Shown here: positions 1-7,844 of the stretch, one piece after another
Layout: every line of letters starts with the position of its first letter
Position numbering within the stretch: position 1 is the first letter of the stretch
DNA from: an uncultured Blautia sp.
Lineage (GTDB): Bacteria > Bacillota > Clostridia > Lachnospirales > Lachnospiraceae
Direction of reading: 5' to 3'
Assembly (NCBI GenBank): GCA_934409175.1
Contig: CAKRVX010000047.1
Location: 1 to 15,092 of the forward strand
Length of the DNA stretch: 15,092 nt
The notes under the pieces: model-generated
Database searches by the model: none
Seen by the model: the letters and a program-made list of their open reading frames with translations, nothing else
Told to the model about the DNA's origin: nothing
Translations under genes and position numbers: made by a program

Positions 1-7
1 AAAAGCA

Positions 8-26
8 ACCAGAAGACAAAACTGGT
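8..26 (-). terminator. Weak second hairpin after the main terminator
   Basis: On the minus strand ACCAG and CTGGT can form a 5-bp stem around a 9-base loop. It is followed by TGCTTTT, which runs to the window edge. It lies just beyond the strong terminator at 38-73 and could be a backup stop. The stem is short and the T-run is only four bases, so chance is quite possible. Confidence 0.2.
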
Positions 27-37
27 CAGAATTTTCG

Positions 38-73
38 AAAACAGTGACTCCTGAGATGGGGAGGCACTGTTTT
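38..73 (-). terminator. Intrinsic terminator at the end of the cluster, probably bidirectional
   Basis: AAAACAGTG at 38-46 pairs perfectly with CACTGTTTT at 65-73. After one A-G mismatch, CTCC at 48-51 pairs with GGAG at 60-63, leaving an 8-base loop. The stem therefore has 9 + 4 pairs flanked by A-tract and T-tract on both sides, so it can act in either direction. In the minus direction it starts 16 bases beyond the stop codon of the last gene (90-92), exactly where the operon should end. The minus-strand T-run is four bases and the plus-strand T-run is five, so efficiency in each direction is not certain. Confidence 0.85.
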
Positions 74-89
74 TCATATTACATAAAGA

Positions 90-1457
90 TCACCACAAGA
101 AATTTCTGCCATTTTTATAGCTGCACTTCATTGCCATATGAAGGTTTGTTTTTCCAGTCATAGGATCTTCAATTCCTATACTCAGATTATATTTTTCCCC
201 TGCAAGTTCTTCCAGTTTTTTTGTATCCAGCCAGGTTTCTGTTGCTATAGTTTCTCCGGGAAGGACTGATGACAGCTGAATATCAATCTGCTTCTTTTCA
301 ACTGTATTTCCTTCTTTGTCTGTTACATAAACCCATACTGACCAATCCTTATAAAAAGGTGCTGAGCCATCATTTACCCAACCCAGGCTTAATTTTGTTC
401 CTGTAAATCCATGAGAAAGAGCAGCCTGAGAAATTCTCAGACGATAACCCATATTTTTCAATACACTTTCGTAACCCTGCTGATATTTTTTATCTGCAAT
501 ATTAGGTCCCAGAAATGTAGTATGAGATTCTCTGATCAGTTCCACTGTCCGTGATATATCCGTATCCAGCATTTCCTCCATAGAAAGTGAGCTGGTAAAT
601 TCGCCCCCGACAGGTGCTGTCTTCCAGAAATCTGACATTGACACAACAGCATTTTTTTCATCCGTCTGACTAAGATCTCCACCATTTTGAATTTCTTTAA
701 GCCAGGATTCTGTTTCGCCCGGATCACCAGTCATATCATTATAAAGCCCTGTTCCATATTTGAAAGCATGAGAAAAAGATCTTCTCATCAGCAGCATTGC
801 ATCCGGAAAAGCCTCTACCCATGGTGCTACATACTGTTCCCTTACATCCTCTTTTGGCAGCCGCTGAATTCCTGCGCTGTAATTTACATGCCACTCTCCC
901 CAGTGTCCAAGACTGCCCAGCTCAATATAGCTGATCAGTCCATCTCCTCCCAGATGTTCACCCAGAGCTTTTACAGCCTGAGCATGATAATAAATCATCT
1001 GTTCATTGTTATAATCCGGCGCAAAACCCTTACCAAATTCCACATCATACCAGGTTCCTGTATGACCGGTCTTTTCATACAGCCACTCCGGAATATCCAT
1101 ATGTTTTTCTTTTCCCGGCACATCACATACAAATCTCAGGATTATATGTTTTCCTTCTTTTTTCCATTGACTGAGCTGATTCTCTTTTTCAATACTTTCC
1201 CAGTCGTATTCACCTTCTTTCGGTTCCAGTTCTGCCCAGGTAATATCCATATACAGTAAAGACACATCCTCGCTTACTGTCTCATTCCATGCACATGGTG
1301 CATAACCCATAAGCGGATTGCCAAATACTTCTTCTGTTTCTTCATATTCTTTTATATTTTTCTCTGGAAACACACTTATGCCAACTATTACTACAAGGGC
1401 AACAGCCAGCACGATTCCAGCTGCCGTCAGACCTTTCCAATATTTTGCCTTGCTCAT
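90..1457 (-). CDS. Membrane-anchored DUF4832 protein, glycoside hydrolase-like
   Basis: The product has 455 residues. A short basic N-terminus is followed by one hydrophobic helix (about 9-28), read as an uncleaved anchor with the rest outside the cell. The body looks like a TIM-barrel glycosidase relative. NPLMGY at 47-52 is the typical DUF4832-family opening, WAELEPKEG follows from about 74 in the style of GH-A enzymes, and a GHWGEWH segment (184-190) carries Glu188, with Glu179 nearby. The C-terminal part, with GYRLRISQA and a WVNDGSAPFY stretch, resembles the beta-sandwich DUF4832 end. The start is the ATG at 1457, five bases after AGGAG. An in-frame GTG at 1472 lies upstream but has no spaced ribosome site. 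The gene is 19 bases after its upstream neighbour and is the last of the cluster. Binding or trimming of the exported glycan is inferred; no activity is established here. Confidence 0.75.
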   Translation of the reverse strand: MSKAKYWKGLTAAGIVLAVALVVIVGISVFPEKNIKEYEETEEVFGNPLMGYAPCAWNETVSEDVSLLYMDITWAELEPKEGEYDWESIEKENQLSQWKKEGKHIILRFVCDVPGKEKHMDIPEWLYEKTGHTGTWYDVEFGKGFAPDYNNEQMIYYHAQAVKALGEHLGGDGLISYIELGSLGHWGEWHVNYSAGIQRLPKEDVREQYVAPWVEAFPDAMLLMRRSFSHAFKYGTGLYNDMTGDPGETESWLKEIQNGGDLSQTDEKNAVVSMSDFWKTAPVGGEFTSSLSMEEMLDTDISRTVELIRESHTTFLGPNIADKKYQQGYESVLKNMGYRLRISQAALSHGFTGTKLSLGWVNDGSAPFYKDWSVWVYVTDKEGNTVEKKQIDIQLSSVLPGETIATETWLDTKKLEELAGEKYNLSIGIEDPMTGKTNLHMAMKCSYKNGRNFLW

Positions 1458-1462
1458 AATAT

Positions 1463-1467
1463 CTCCT
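1463..1467 (-). promoter_or_regulatory. Ribosome binding site fixing the start at 1457
   Basis: AGGAG on the minus strand sits five bases before the ATG at 1457. It overlaps the codons of the longer GTG reading (start 1472), so it supports the shorter, 455-residue product. Confidence 0.75.
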
Positions 1468-1476
1468 GTCACACCT

Positions 1477-3831
1477 TTAATTACTTAAATCATACAGACG
1501 ATCCGGATTCTGCTTTATTACATAGCACACAAAGTTCTCATCTTCATAATAAGTTTTTATTTCATTTGGAAAACATGATTTAAAATTCATACACCAATCA
1601 TTTATTTCTGATTCAATAATCTGTCGGTTTTTGATATTGGAATATGCATCGGAAGCTTTCCCCATTATTGCAAGTGGTTCGCCAACCAGTTTCTCTGAAA
1701 TTTTTTCATTTTTAATATCATCTCCCTGGCTTAAAACAGCATTTGAATACTCATAATATTTTGTATACTTTGACTGTGCCAGCCAGCTTGGTCCTGAGAA
1801 AAAATGATACTGCGCATAATAAATTGGCTTCTTTTCCACATAGAAAAAGAGATATTCTGTAGGAATATAATACTGTTCCTGTTTTGATTTGTAATAAAAA
1901 TCCAGCAGTTCTTCATGTCTTCCGGATTCTATGGCCTGATACAGTTCCTCTGTCGTGGATATAATTGTATACGTATACTGTGGATATTCATCAATAATAC
2001 TATTGGTAAGTTCTACCGCTGAATTATAACGCGTCAGTTCATAATACAGATAACCATGAAAAACGCCAAAATAATTTGTTCCTGCATAAATGGCAGCTAC
2101 CCCTAAAACACTTACATATGGAGCCAGACTTCCTGCTTTTGTTTTTCCCAGCAAAAAAAGCAGCTGATCAACAGGTATCGCCATCATTGCCAGCAACAAC
2201 ACCTGCTCTGTCAGACACAAACGGGCGCCTGCAATGATCTCCGGCAATCCCAGAAAAGGTGCCGCATATAAAACCATAAAAACAACAGAAGCAAACGTTA
2301 TTCCCAAATACATTTCAAACGGTACTTTTCGAAATCGGATAAAAGAAACTATTGTATTTAAAACGCCAAGAACCAGCGCAATTAACGTAAATCTTAAAAG
2401 CCAGACAGCCCGTGAGCTGCCATAAAGCTGCGCATATCCATACTTATATACAAGTTTTACGTCATCAATAATTTTCTTTAACCGTTCCTGCAGAGATACT
2501 TTTTTCTGTACCTGTACAGCATTTCCATTCTGCCCCGCTGCGTCTCCGTCAGAAGACATCTGCGACTGATTCTGCTGCGTTTCGCCATTGTTGTCTATAA
2601 GATTCTGAACTGTCTCTTCCATACTGCTTTCATCAGTAATACTCTGCGCTACCTGCGTTCTTCCTTCTTTTGTGTCTGTACCATTTATGATATTCATTCC
2701 CCAGTTCAGAGAACCCTGAAGAGGTGTTCCCGACACAAAGGCCAGAACCATCGGCATTGTGGAAATAATAACTCCTGCAATAACAGCAGCCAGCAGTCTG
2801 CCAAAATTCTTTTTCTGGAAAATCTTTGTAATTCCAAAAACAGCAAAGGAACCACACAGGAAAAACGCCATGATCGTAACATAAAAATGAATTGCAAGAG
2901 ACGCCGCCAGTGACATCATAAACAGAAACAAATCATCTCTTTTCTCTTTTGAGTCCTGTTTTTTCCTCATAAATCTTATCAGATACATGACACACAGAAA
3001 CTGTGTATACAATCCAAATTCCTGTGGTATCGTATACTGCAGTCTGGATATGCCATAAATTTCATCGACACACACAACATCTACAGTCAAAAATGCAGCC
3101 AGAATGAAATAAACCGTATATTTAGATTTCATTACTTCCCTGAACAGACAGTAAACTGCAACCAGAAAAGCACTTGCATGAATTTCTCCCAGAAATAACA
3201 AACAGCTGTATACCGGTATTCCAAACATAACATTCATACAATAAACAAAACAGTGCATTGCCTCCGGGTAAACCCCTTCTGAGAAGATATTTCCCTCTTT
3301 CAGTCCATAGATCCACGCATGATGAACATACATGTCTCCCCATCCATAGGAATGGCACTGAAATGCCCCATAGGAAAAATAAATAACTCCAAATATTATC
3401 AGAACTGCCAGAACACTATACTCTATTTTTTTGCCTTTTGTCTTTCTGTTCAGCCATTTCAGAGAAACTGTCCCAATATTTTTTACCGTATCAATCAGGC
3501 GCAGCAACAATGTCTTCCATCCTAATGTACCTGAAAAAAAAGTCCGGATCTGTGTAAGAAAACCGGTTCGTAATTCTTTCTTTTTTAAAACAGAAATAGC
3601 AAATATTCCATAAAATATAACAAAAACAACCCCTGCCTTTAATATATGAAGCAGTCCAAGTGCCAGCACCATTGTATTGACCAGCAAGATTGAAACCGTA
3701 GTACAAAATGCAAAACGAAAGGTCAAACTCTTCCCATATAGCTTTTTTCTGAAAACAACAGACGGCCATAAATACATTAAAAAAATGTAACCAATAAGAA
3801 CCTGTACAAACTGACTAATCCAATATCCCAT
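1477..3831 (-). CDS. Large polytopic membrane protein, GT-C-like glycosyltransferase or polymerase candidate
   Basis: The product has 784 residues and many hydrophobic helices: clusters near 5-25, 45-85, 138-158, 200-260, 270-290, 300-370, 475-495 and 508-590. The C-terminal 180 residues are a soluble domain. After the helix near 138-158 comes an outward-type loop with GDMYVHH (165-171) and GVYPEAMH (186-193). Such Asp/Glu/His loops after early helices are typical of GT-C transferases, which use polyprenyl-phosphate sugars outside the membrane. A Gln/Asn/Ser-rich stretch (about 400-445) interrupts the helical part. It lies between the GT2 gene and the DUF4832 gene. A role adding sugars to the exported glycan, or polymerising flipped units in place of a Wzy, is inferred; I do not recognise the exact family. 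The ATG directly follows an in-frame TAG, so no longer start exists. Confidence 0.65.
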   Translation of the reverse strand: MGYWISQFVQVLIGYIFLMYLWPSVVFRKKLYGKSLTFRFAFCTTVSILLVNTMVLALGLLHILKAGVVFVIFYGIFAISVLKKKELRTGFLTQIRTFFSGTLGWKTLLLRLIDTVKNIGTVSLKWLNRKTKGKKIEYSVLAVLIIFGVIYFSYGAFQCHSYGWGDMYVHHAWIYGLKEGNIFSEGVYPEAMHCFVYCMNVMFGIPVYSCLLFLGEIHASAFLVAVYCLFREVMKSKYTVYFILAAFLTVDVVCVDEIYGISRLQYTIPQEFGLYTQFLCVMYLIRFMRKKQDSKEKRDDLFLFMMSLAASLAIHFYVTIMAFFLCGSFAVFGITKIFQKKNFGRLLAAVIAGVIISTMPMVLAFVSGTPLQGSLNWGMNIINGTDTKEGRTQVAQSITDESSMEETVQNLIDNNGETQQNQSQMSSDGDAAGQNGNAVQVQKKVSLQERLKKIIDDVKLVYKYGYAQLYGSSRAVWLLRFTLIALVLGVLNTIVSFIRFRKVPFEMYLGITFASVVFMVLYAAPFLGLPEIIAGARLCLTEQVLLLAMMAIPVDQLLFLLGKTKAGSLAPYVSVLGVAAIYAGTNYFGVFHGYLYYELTRYNSAVELTNSIIDEYPQYTYTIISTTEELYQAIESGRHEELLDFYYKSKQEQYYIPTEYLFFYVEKKPIYYAQYHFFSGPSWLAQSKYTKYYEYSNAVLSQGDDIKNEKISEKLVGEPLAIMGKASDAYSNIKNRQIIESEINDWCMNFKSCFPNEIKTYYEDENFVCYVIKQNPDRLYDLSN

Positions 3832-3845
3832 ATTCTAAGTGGCAG

Positions 3846-3851
3846 CCTCCT
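3846..3851 (-). promoter_or_regulatory. Strong Shine-Dalgarno at unusually long distance
   Basis: AGGAGG on the minus strand lies 14 bases before the ATG at 3831, longer than the usual 5-10. An in-frame TAG directly before the start codon rules out a closer upstream start. GGCAG copies just upstream (3870-3878) could pair with CTGCC (3841-3845) inside the spacer, enclosing the site in a loop, but the stem is only five pairs. Confidence 0.55.
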
Positions 3852-3878
3852 TTACCTTTCTTAATATATCTGCCTGCC

Positions 3879-4985
3879 CTATTCACGAAGTCCTGTATCA
3901 GACAGCCTTTCATCTACTCTCAGATCAATCAGCAGCTTGATCCCCACTGATAAAAGAATATACCATTGATGTTTCATGCCTGATGCAAATCCTCTGATAA
4001 TAAATTTCCACAAAGGCTGTTTCAACTCAGACATTCTTCTGGCCTGCGAAAGTTCCAGAAAACTTTCTTTTCCAAGAGGATCCTGTCCATAAATTTTTAA
4101 CACTTTTCTTACAGCACGCAAAGAATTTTTATGTTGTATATATTCCATCTTTCCATCAAAAAAAGAAGCAAAAAAAAGTGTATACTGCACCAGACCTTTA
4201 TATATATCCATATCTTTATTCTTTTCTTTGATCCATTCTTTTATTGTATAAGCAATTTTCAGCCAGCTGTCAGCTGAATTCGGATGATATTTCCAGGAAA
4301 CCGACTCCTCATTTCTTCGGTAAACATATCCCAGTTCCTGAAGGAATACATATCTGGCATCACATACATAGCATTGCATATTGAACAGTTTATCTTCTGC
4401 ATAAGCAATGTCTGTAAAAGTGATCTGATTCTCTTCCAGAAAAGCTCTTCGATATAATTTCCCCCATACATAAGATAATGTACCCACAGAAAAGAATCCC
4501 TGAAAGCGAAATTCCTCGGACAATGGACTTGATAATGCAAAGGCCTGTGTTTCCTCAGCCGAAAGTAATTTTCCATTCCACAATCTTGCATAATTACTGA
4601 CAACAATATCTGCATTTATGTTCTCTGCAATACTGATATATTTATAAAAAATATCCTTATCCGGAATATAATCATCCGCATCCACAAATATAACATATTC
4701 TCCCTGTGCAGCTTCCAATGCTGCATTTCTAGCGGATCCGGGACCTTTCCCCGGACCTTTGACCATATGAATCCCGGGATATTTTTCTTCATATTCACAG
4801 ATAATATCAGGACTTTTATCATTTGACCCGTTTTCTGCCAGAATGATCTCCCAGTTTTCATAACTTTGTTTTATGATGCTGTCCAGCGTTTTCCTGAGAT
4901 ATTTTTCGGCATTATAAACTGGTATGATTACAGAAATTTTTTTCCTGCAAAAACTCTTTTTGTTATTCTTCTCAGCAAGCTCCAT
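3879..4985 (-). CDS. Family 2 glycosyltransferase (GT-A fold)
   Basis: The product has 368 residues from the chosen start. The N-terminal half is a standard GT2 nucleotide-sugar binding domain: ISVIIPVYNAEKYL begins near residue 17, ENGSNDKSPD follows near 51-60 in place of the common DDGSTDGS, and VDADDYI provides the metal-binding DXD at 102-104. The C-terminal region (about 320-350) has amphipathic or hydrophobic segments that could sit on the membrane. It probably transfers one sugar from a nucleotide donor to a growing lipid-linked glycan in the cytosol; donor and acceptor cannot be read from sequence. The start at 4985 is preceded by GGAGAG at a 4-base spacing. A GTG at 5024 and an ATG at 4997 are possible longer starts but lack a good site. 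It overlaps the flippase gene by 58 bases. Confidence 0.85.
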   Translation of the reverse strand: MELAEKNNKKSFCRKKISVIIPVYNAEKYLRKTLDSIIKQSYENWEIILAENGSNDKSPDIICEYEEKYPGIHMVKGPGKGPGSARNAALEAAQGEYVIFVDADDYIPDKDIFYKYISIAENINADIVVSNYARLWNGKLLSAEETQAFALSSPLSEEFRFQGFFSVGTLSYVWGKLYRRAFLEENQITFTDIAYAEDKLFNMQCYVCDARYVFLQELGYVYRRNEESVSWKYHPNSADSWLKIAYTIKEWIKEKNKDMDIYKGLVQYTLFFASFFDGKMEYIQHKNSLRAVRKVLKIYGQDPLGKESFLELSQARRMSELKQPLWKFIIRGFASGMKHQWYILLSVGIKLLIDLRVDERLSDTGLRE

Positions 4986-6475
4986 AGTTCTCTCCATTCC
5001 ACAGTTTTTCTGTAAACAACCCACAGCAGAACATTAGGCAGAATCAGACAGATCATCAGTCTTAATACCAGTACAAAAAAAGCCTGTCCTGAAATAAATC
5101 CGCAGCAATATTCCGTAATTCCCCACACTGCGGCCATCACTCCCAGATATTCTGCATACTTCACAAAAAATCCGGTCACAGGTTTCTCAATCCTGTATTT
5201 ATAGATCACATAAGGTTCCACCCACACGGAAGTAAGCACTGTACTGCAGAATGTTCCAATAAAAACACCAGCTACCCCGAAATGTGTTACCAGCAAAATA
5301 GAAATTACAAGATTCAGCACTGCTTCAGCAACTGCTTTATACCGGTCATACCAGAACAGCCCCATAGATTCTTTAAATATCAGCACTGCTCTTCTCATTC
5401 CATTAATAAAAAAATTGATACAGAGAATCAACACAATTTCTTTTTTAAACAAGTATTTTTTTCCAAAGGCAAGTTCCACAAAAGGATTCAAAAGTTCCAG
5501 CAGGCAGATTCCAGCAAACCCGAACATCCAGTAGCCGACAAAAAACAACCTGTCAAAAATCTGTCCAACTTTATTCTTATCCTCTGTCACTCCAAGATTT
5601 CCCACACTCGCCGCAACACCAAGCATAGCCTGGTCAAACACCTGACGAACAGACCCTATAATCAGAAAATAATTGGAATAAATACCTGCTGTCACAACTC
5701 CTACAAAACTGGATATCAGAAGATTATCCGTATTATTCACAACTACATTTCCTATCTTGTGCATCAGCATTGCTTTTACATTTTGGAATATAGCGCGGCG
5801 TTCATTCTGTGGAAGTCTGTCCTTACACGGCTCCCTCAGATAGGGAAAAAGTCTGTCCGCTTTCCTGGACATACAGATGTTTCCGCTTATAGTACATACA
5901 ACAGCAATAACCAGAAACAAAACAAAATTTCCTGTCAGAAGCAGTACAAAAATCTGGCAGATATCCTGCATCACAAGAAATGCATTATGGTACATCACCG
6001 TAATATAATTCATCTGATGAGCATCCACCAGGATTTTCTTATAAATAAGCAAATAGGACACAACTGAATTTGTCAGATACAGAATATAAATTACAATAAG
6101 ATGATCCACATCCGGCCGGTCTTTCATCAGAATATTGAGAAACGGAATCAGACACAATCCAACAGTAAGAACAACTCCTGCCGTTATTCTGTAAAAAGTT
6201 CGGAACATGCGCATCAGTATCTGCTGTTTTTTAATATCATTTCTGGCAATAGGGCCGTATAGGGCATAGGTGATCGCAGTTCCCACACCGAGTTCTGACA
6301 AAGATAATATATTTAATATATCTGTAAACAGACCATTGATTCCCACATAGCTTTCACTAAGCGTTCTGGTAAAGACAACTCTTGTACAAAATCCCATAAA
6401 GATTGCTGTTACCTGGGCAATGAAGGCCACCGTCGTATTCATAACTGAGTATTCTGTCCTGGATTTCTGTTTCAC
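4928..6475 (-). CDS. Wzx-type polysaccharide flippase (MOP superfamily)
   Basis: The product has 515 residues and is almost entirely hydrophobic helices, about 12-14 in all. Near the N-terminus, FCTRVVFTRTLSESYVGING then FTDILNILSLSELGVGTAI matches the opening of Gram-positive oligosaccharide flippases of capsule and EPS clusters. NTDNLLISSFVGVVTAGIYSNY (about 247-268) is the typical helix-7 region of the family. The length is normal for Wzx. It would flip undecaprenyl-pyrophosphate-linked repeat units across the cytoplasmic membrane. The start is a GTG at 6475, the first after an in-frame TGA, with AAAGGG ten bases upstream; ATG codon 12 is an alternative without a site. It opens the third block, directly downstream of a candidate promoter. 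No priming phosphoglycosyltransferase or classical Wzy is seen in the window. Confidence 0.88.
   Translation of the reverse strand: MKQKSRTEYSVMNTTVAFIAQVTAIFMGFCTRVVFTRTLSESYVGINGLFTDILNILSLSELGVGTAITYALYGPIARNDIKKQQILMRMFRTFYRITAGVVLTVGLCLIPFLNILMKDRPDVDHLIVIYILYLTNSVVSYLLIYKKILVDAHQMNYITVMYHNAFLVMQDICQIFVLLLTGNFVLFLVIAVVCTISGNICMSRKADRLFPYLREPCKDRLPQNERRAIFQNVKAMLMHKIGNVVVNNTDNLLISSFVGVVTAGIYSNYFLIIGSVRQVFDQAMLGVAASVGNLGVTEDKNKVGQIFDRLFFVGYWMFGFAGICLLELLNPFVELAFGKKYLFKKEIVLILCINFFINGMRRAVLIFKESMGLFWYDRYKAVAEAVLNLVISILLVTHFGVAGVFIGTFCSTVLTSVWVEPYVIYKYRIEKPVTGFFVKYAEYLGVMAAVWGITEYCCGFISGQAFFVLVLRLMICLILPNVLLWVVYRKTVEWRELWSLLRRITKRVFAGKKFL
4990..4995 (-). promoter_or_regulatory. Ribosome binding site fixing the GT2 start inside the flippase gene
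   Basis: GGAGAG on the minus strand lies four bases before the ATG at 4985 and sits within the 3' coding part of the flippase gene. It favours this start over the ATG at 4997 and the GTG at 5024. Confidence 0.6.
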
Positions 6476-6499
6476 TCTTCACTTACCCTTTCTTTTTTG

Positions 6500-6527
6500 A
6501 TTATAATACATTATAGTCAATTCACAA
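6500..6527 (-). promoter_or_regulatory. Candidate sigma-A type internal promoter
   Basis: On the minus strand TTGTGA (6522-6527) is followed, after 16 bases, by a perfect TATAAT (6500-6505). It lies in the 70-base gap between the DUF4874/DUF4832 gene and the flippase gene, the widest complete intergenic gap in the cluster. Transcription would start near 6493, giving a leader of about 18 bases. A second TATAAT at 6510-6515 lacks a good -35 at the right distance. The gap is AT-rich, so a chance match cannot be excluded. Confidence 0.5.
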
Positions 6528-6545
6528 TTGTATGTATAGACATTT

Positions 6546-7844
6546 TTAAAGAGCTCCAATGCAGAAGCTTTCTGCACTGTTTTTATTGGCAAAGCGGATA
6601 TTCTGCCCGTCTTTTTTTCTTTGCGCTCTCAGAAACACTTTGCCCGAAACAGGTTCCGTCACTGCCTTTCCCTTGACAGTCGTTCCCGGAAATATTTCCC
6701 GCAAATCTATGGAAACCGGGATCTCTTTCCGGATCTTTTCATTCTCAATCGTCAAAAACAGTTCTGCTTCCTGAAAAAGTCTTCCAAATCCGGTATTTTC
6801 AATTTCTATAATAAATTCTGCTTTTCCAAACCACGTGATTTTCATCTTCACACCTTTTACTGTCAGCCGATACCCCAGATGACTGCCTATATAATCATAA
6901 AGACTATGTCCCTGCCAGATTCCAGGACCTTCATATTGCATTTTTTTCCACTGGTTCAGAACTTTCATATCATAAGTACTGTCCAGATAAGTAAGATGCA
7001 TTTTTTTCAATTCGTTGACAATGAAATCCTCATCACAAAGTTTCTCCTTCTCTTCCTCTGTGCAGGATGTTACTTCCCCTCCACAGAATACATTCTCTGT
7101 AAGCTGGTCTATAAAATCCAGTTCTTCCTTTCTCGTCCAGGGACAGCTCCATCCTGCTGCTTCTTTTATCATAGTCCCAAATGTTCCCAGATGTGTCAGT
7201 GAACCCAGTATTCCATCGTCAAATAAGGACAGATGAGCATATTTTTTCTGCAAAAATTCATCTTCACTTTTCAAAGTTCTCCACTGTGACGGCGTACGCA
7301 CTGCCATGTACAGGTCTTCTCCTGAATATTTCTGCATACATTCCCACATTTCACCCATATGTTTCGATGATAAATATCTGGAATCATGCATCTCTCCCCA
7401 GCTTCCCACCAGCATTCCCTGAAAAATGATTACTGAATGTTCTATATCTGCCAATATCTCACAAATCTGTTTCAAATGTTCCAGGACTATTTCAAATGTA
7501 TCCGGTTCACAGATCCTTCCGTTTCCTTCCCGGTCATATACAGGTCGAAGAATCACATCTTTTCTGTACTGCAAAAAAAAGCTGAGAATGTCTCTGATAT
7601 TTTGAGCAGCAACCTCATCCAGCCGTATACTGCGATATGCACGAATATCAAGCAGCACAAGCGCCAGCGACTCCCCCTGTCTCAGACTCCATCTCAGCTC
7701 TTCCTGGTCTATACTTTGTTCAGCAGAAAATGTATAGATTCCATACCATCCTCTGGCGGGATTTTTCAATTCATCAAGACTCTCTGCCAATTCTTCCTGA
7801 CGAAAATCCCAGCCATTTCTATTTTTCATATTTTTCCAGATCAT
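6546..7844 (-). CDS. DUF4874/DUF4832 glycosidase-like protein, no signal peptide
   Basis: The product has 432 residues from the chosen start. NPARGWYGIYTF (28-39) is the hallmark opening of DUF4874 proteins. A barrel-like pattern follows: LALVLLDIRAYR, then DVILRPVYDR, then GSWGEMHDSRYL with Glu151 in a W-G-E-M-H context. The C-terminal part from about 300, including GIWQGHSLYDYIGSHLGYRL, matches the DUF4832 end. There is no signal peptide or membrane helix, so it appears cytosolic, unlike its relative at 90-1457. A TIM-barrel sugar-active protein is likely; substrate and activity are unknown. The ATG at 7844 has GAAGG eight bases upstream. An ATG at 7859 and one at 7829 are alternatives; the last would give an 11-base overlap with the preceding gene instead of 26. 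Confidence 0.75.
   Translation of the reverse strand: MIWKNMKNRNGWDFRQEELAESLDELKNPARGWYGIYTFSAEQSIDQEELRWSLRQGESLALVLLDIRAYRSIRLDEVAAQNIRDILSFFLQYRKDVILRPVYDREGNGRICEPDTFEIVLEHLKQICEILADIEHSVIIFQGMLVGSWGEMHDSRYLSSKHMGEMWECMQKYSGEDLYMAVRTPSQWRTLKSEDEFLQKKYAHLSLFDDGILGSLTHLGTFGTMIKEAAGWSCPWTRKEELDFIDQLTENVFCGGEVTSCTEEEKEKLCDEDFIVNELKKMHLTYLDSTYDMKVLNQWKKMQYEGPGIWQGHSLYDYIGSHLGYRLTVKGVKMKITWFGKAEFIIEIENTGFGRLFQEAELFLTIENEKIRKEIPVSIDLREIFPGTTVKGKAVTEPVSGKVFLRAQRKKDGQNIRFANKNSAESFCIGAL

Noticed and set aside
687..1259. 190-codon plus-strand reading frame
   Set aside because: It is antisense to the membrane-anchored DUF4832 gene, with composition typical of a shadow frame and no recognisable domain.
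5282..6067. 261-codon plus-strand reading frame
   Set aside because: It lies entirely opposite the flippase gene, has no ribosome site, is rich in His, Asn, Lys and Gln as expected for the antisense of a hydrophobic gene, and shows no domain.
6560..6576. Hairpin TGCAGAA/TTCTGCA as a terminator after the DUF4874/DUF4832 gene
   Set aside because: The stem is seven pairs with a three-base loop but lies inside the last codons. The following minus-strand sequence is ATTGGAGCTCTTT with no direct T-run, so termination is unlikely.
6621..7202. 193-codon plus-strand reading frame
   Set aside because: It is antisense to the DUF4874/DUF4832 gene, has no domain and is rich in Phe, Cys and Ser as a shadow of the real frame.
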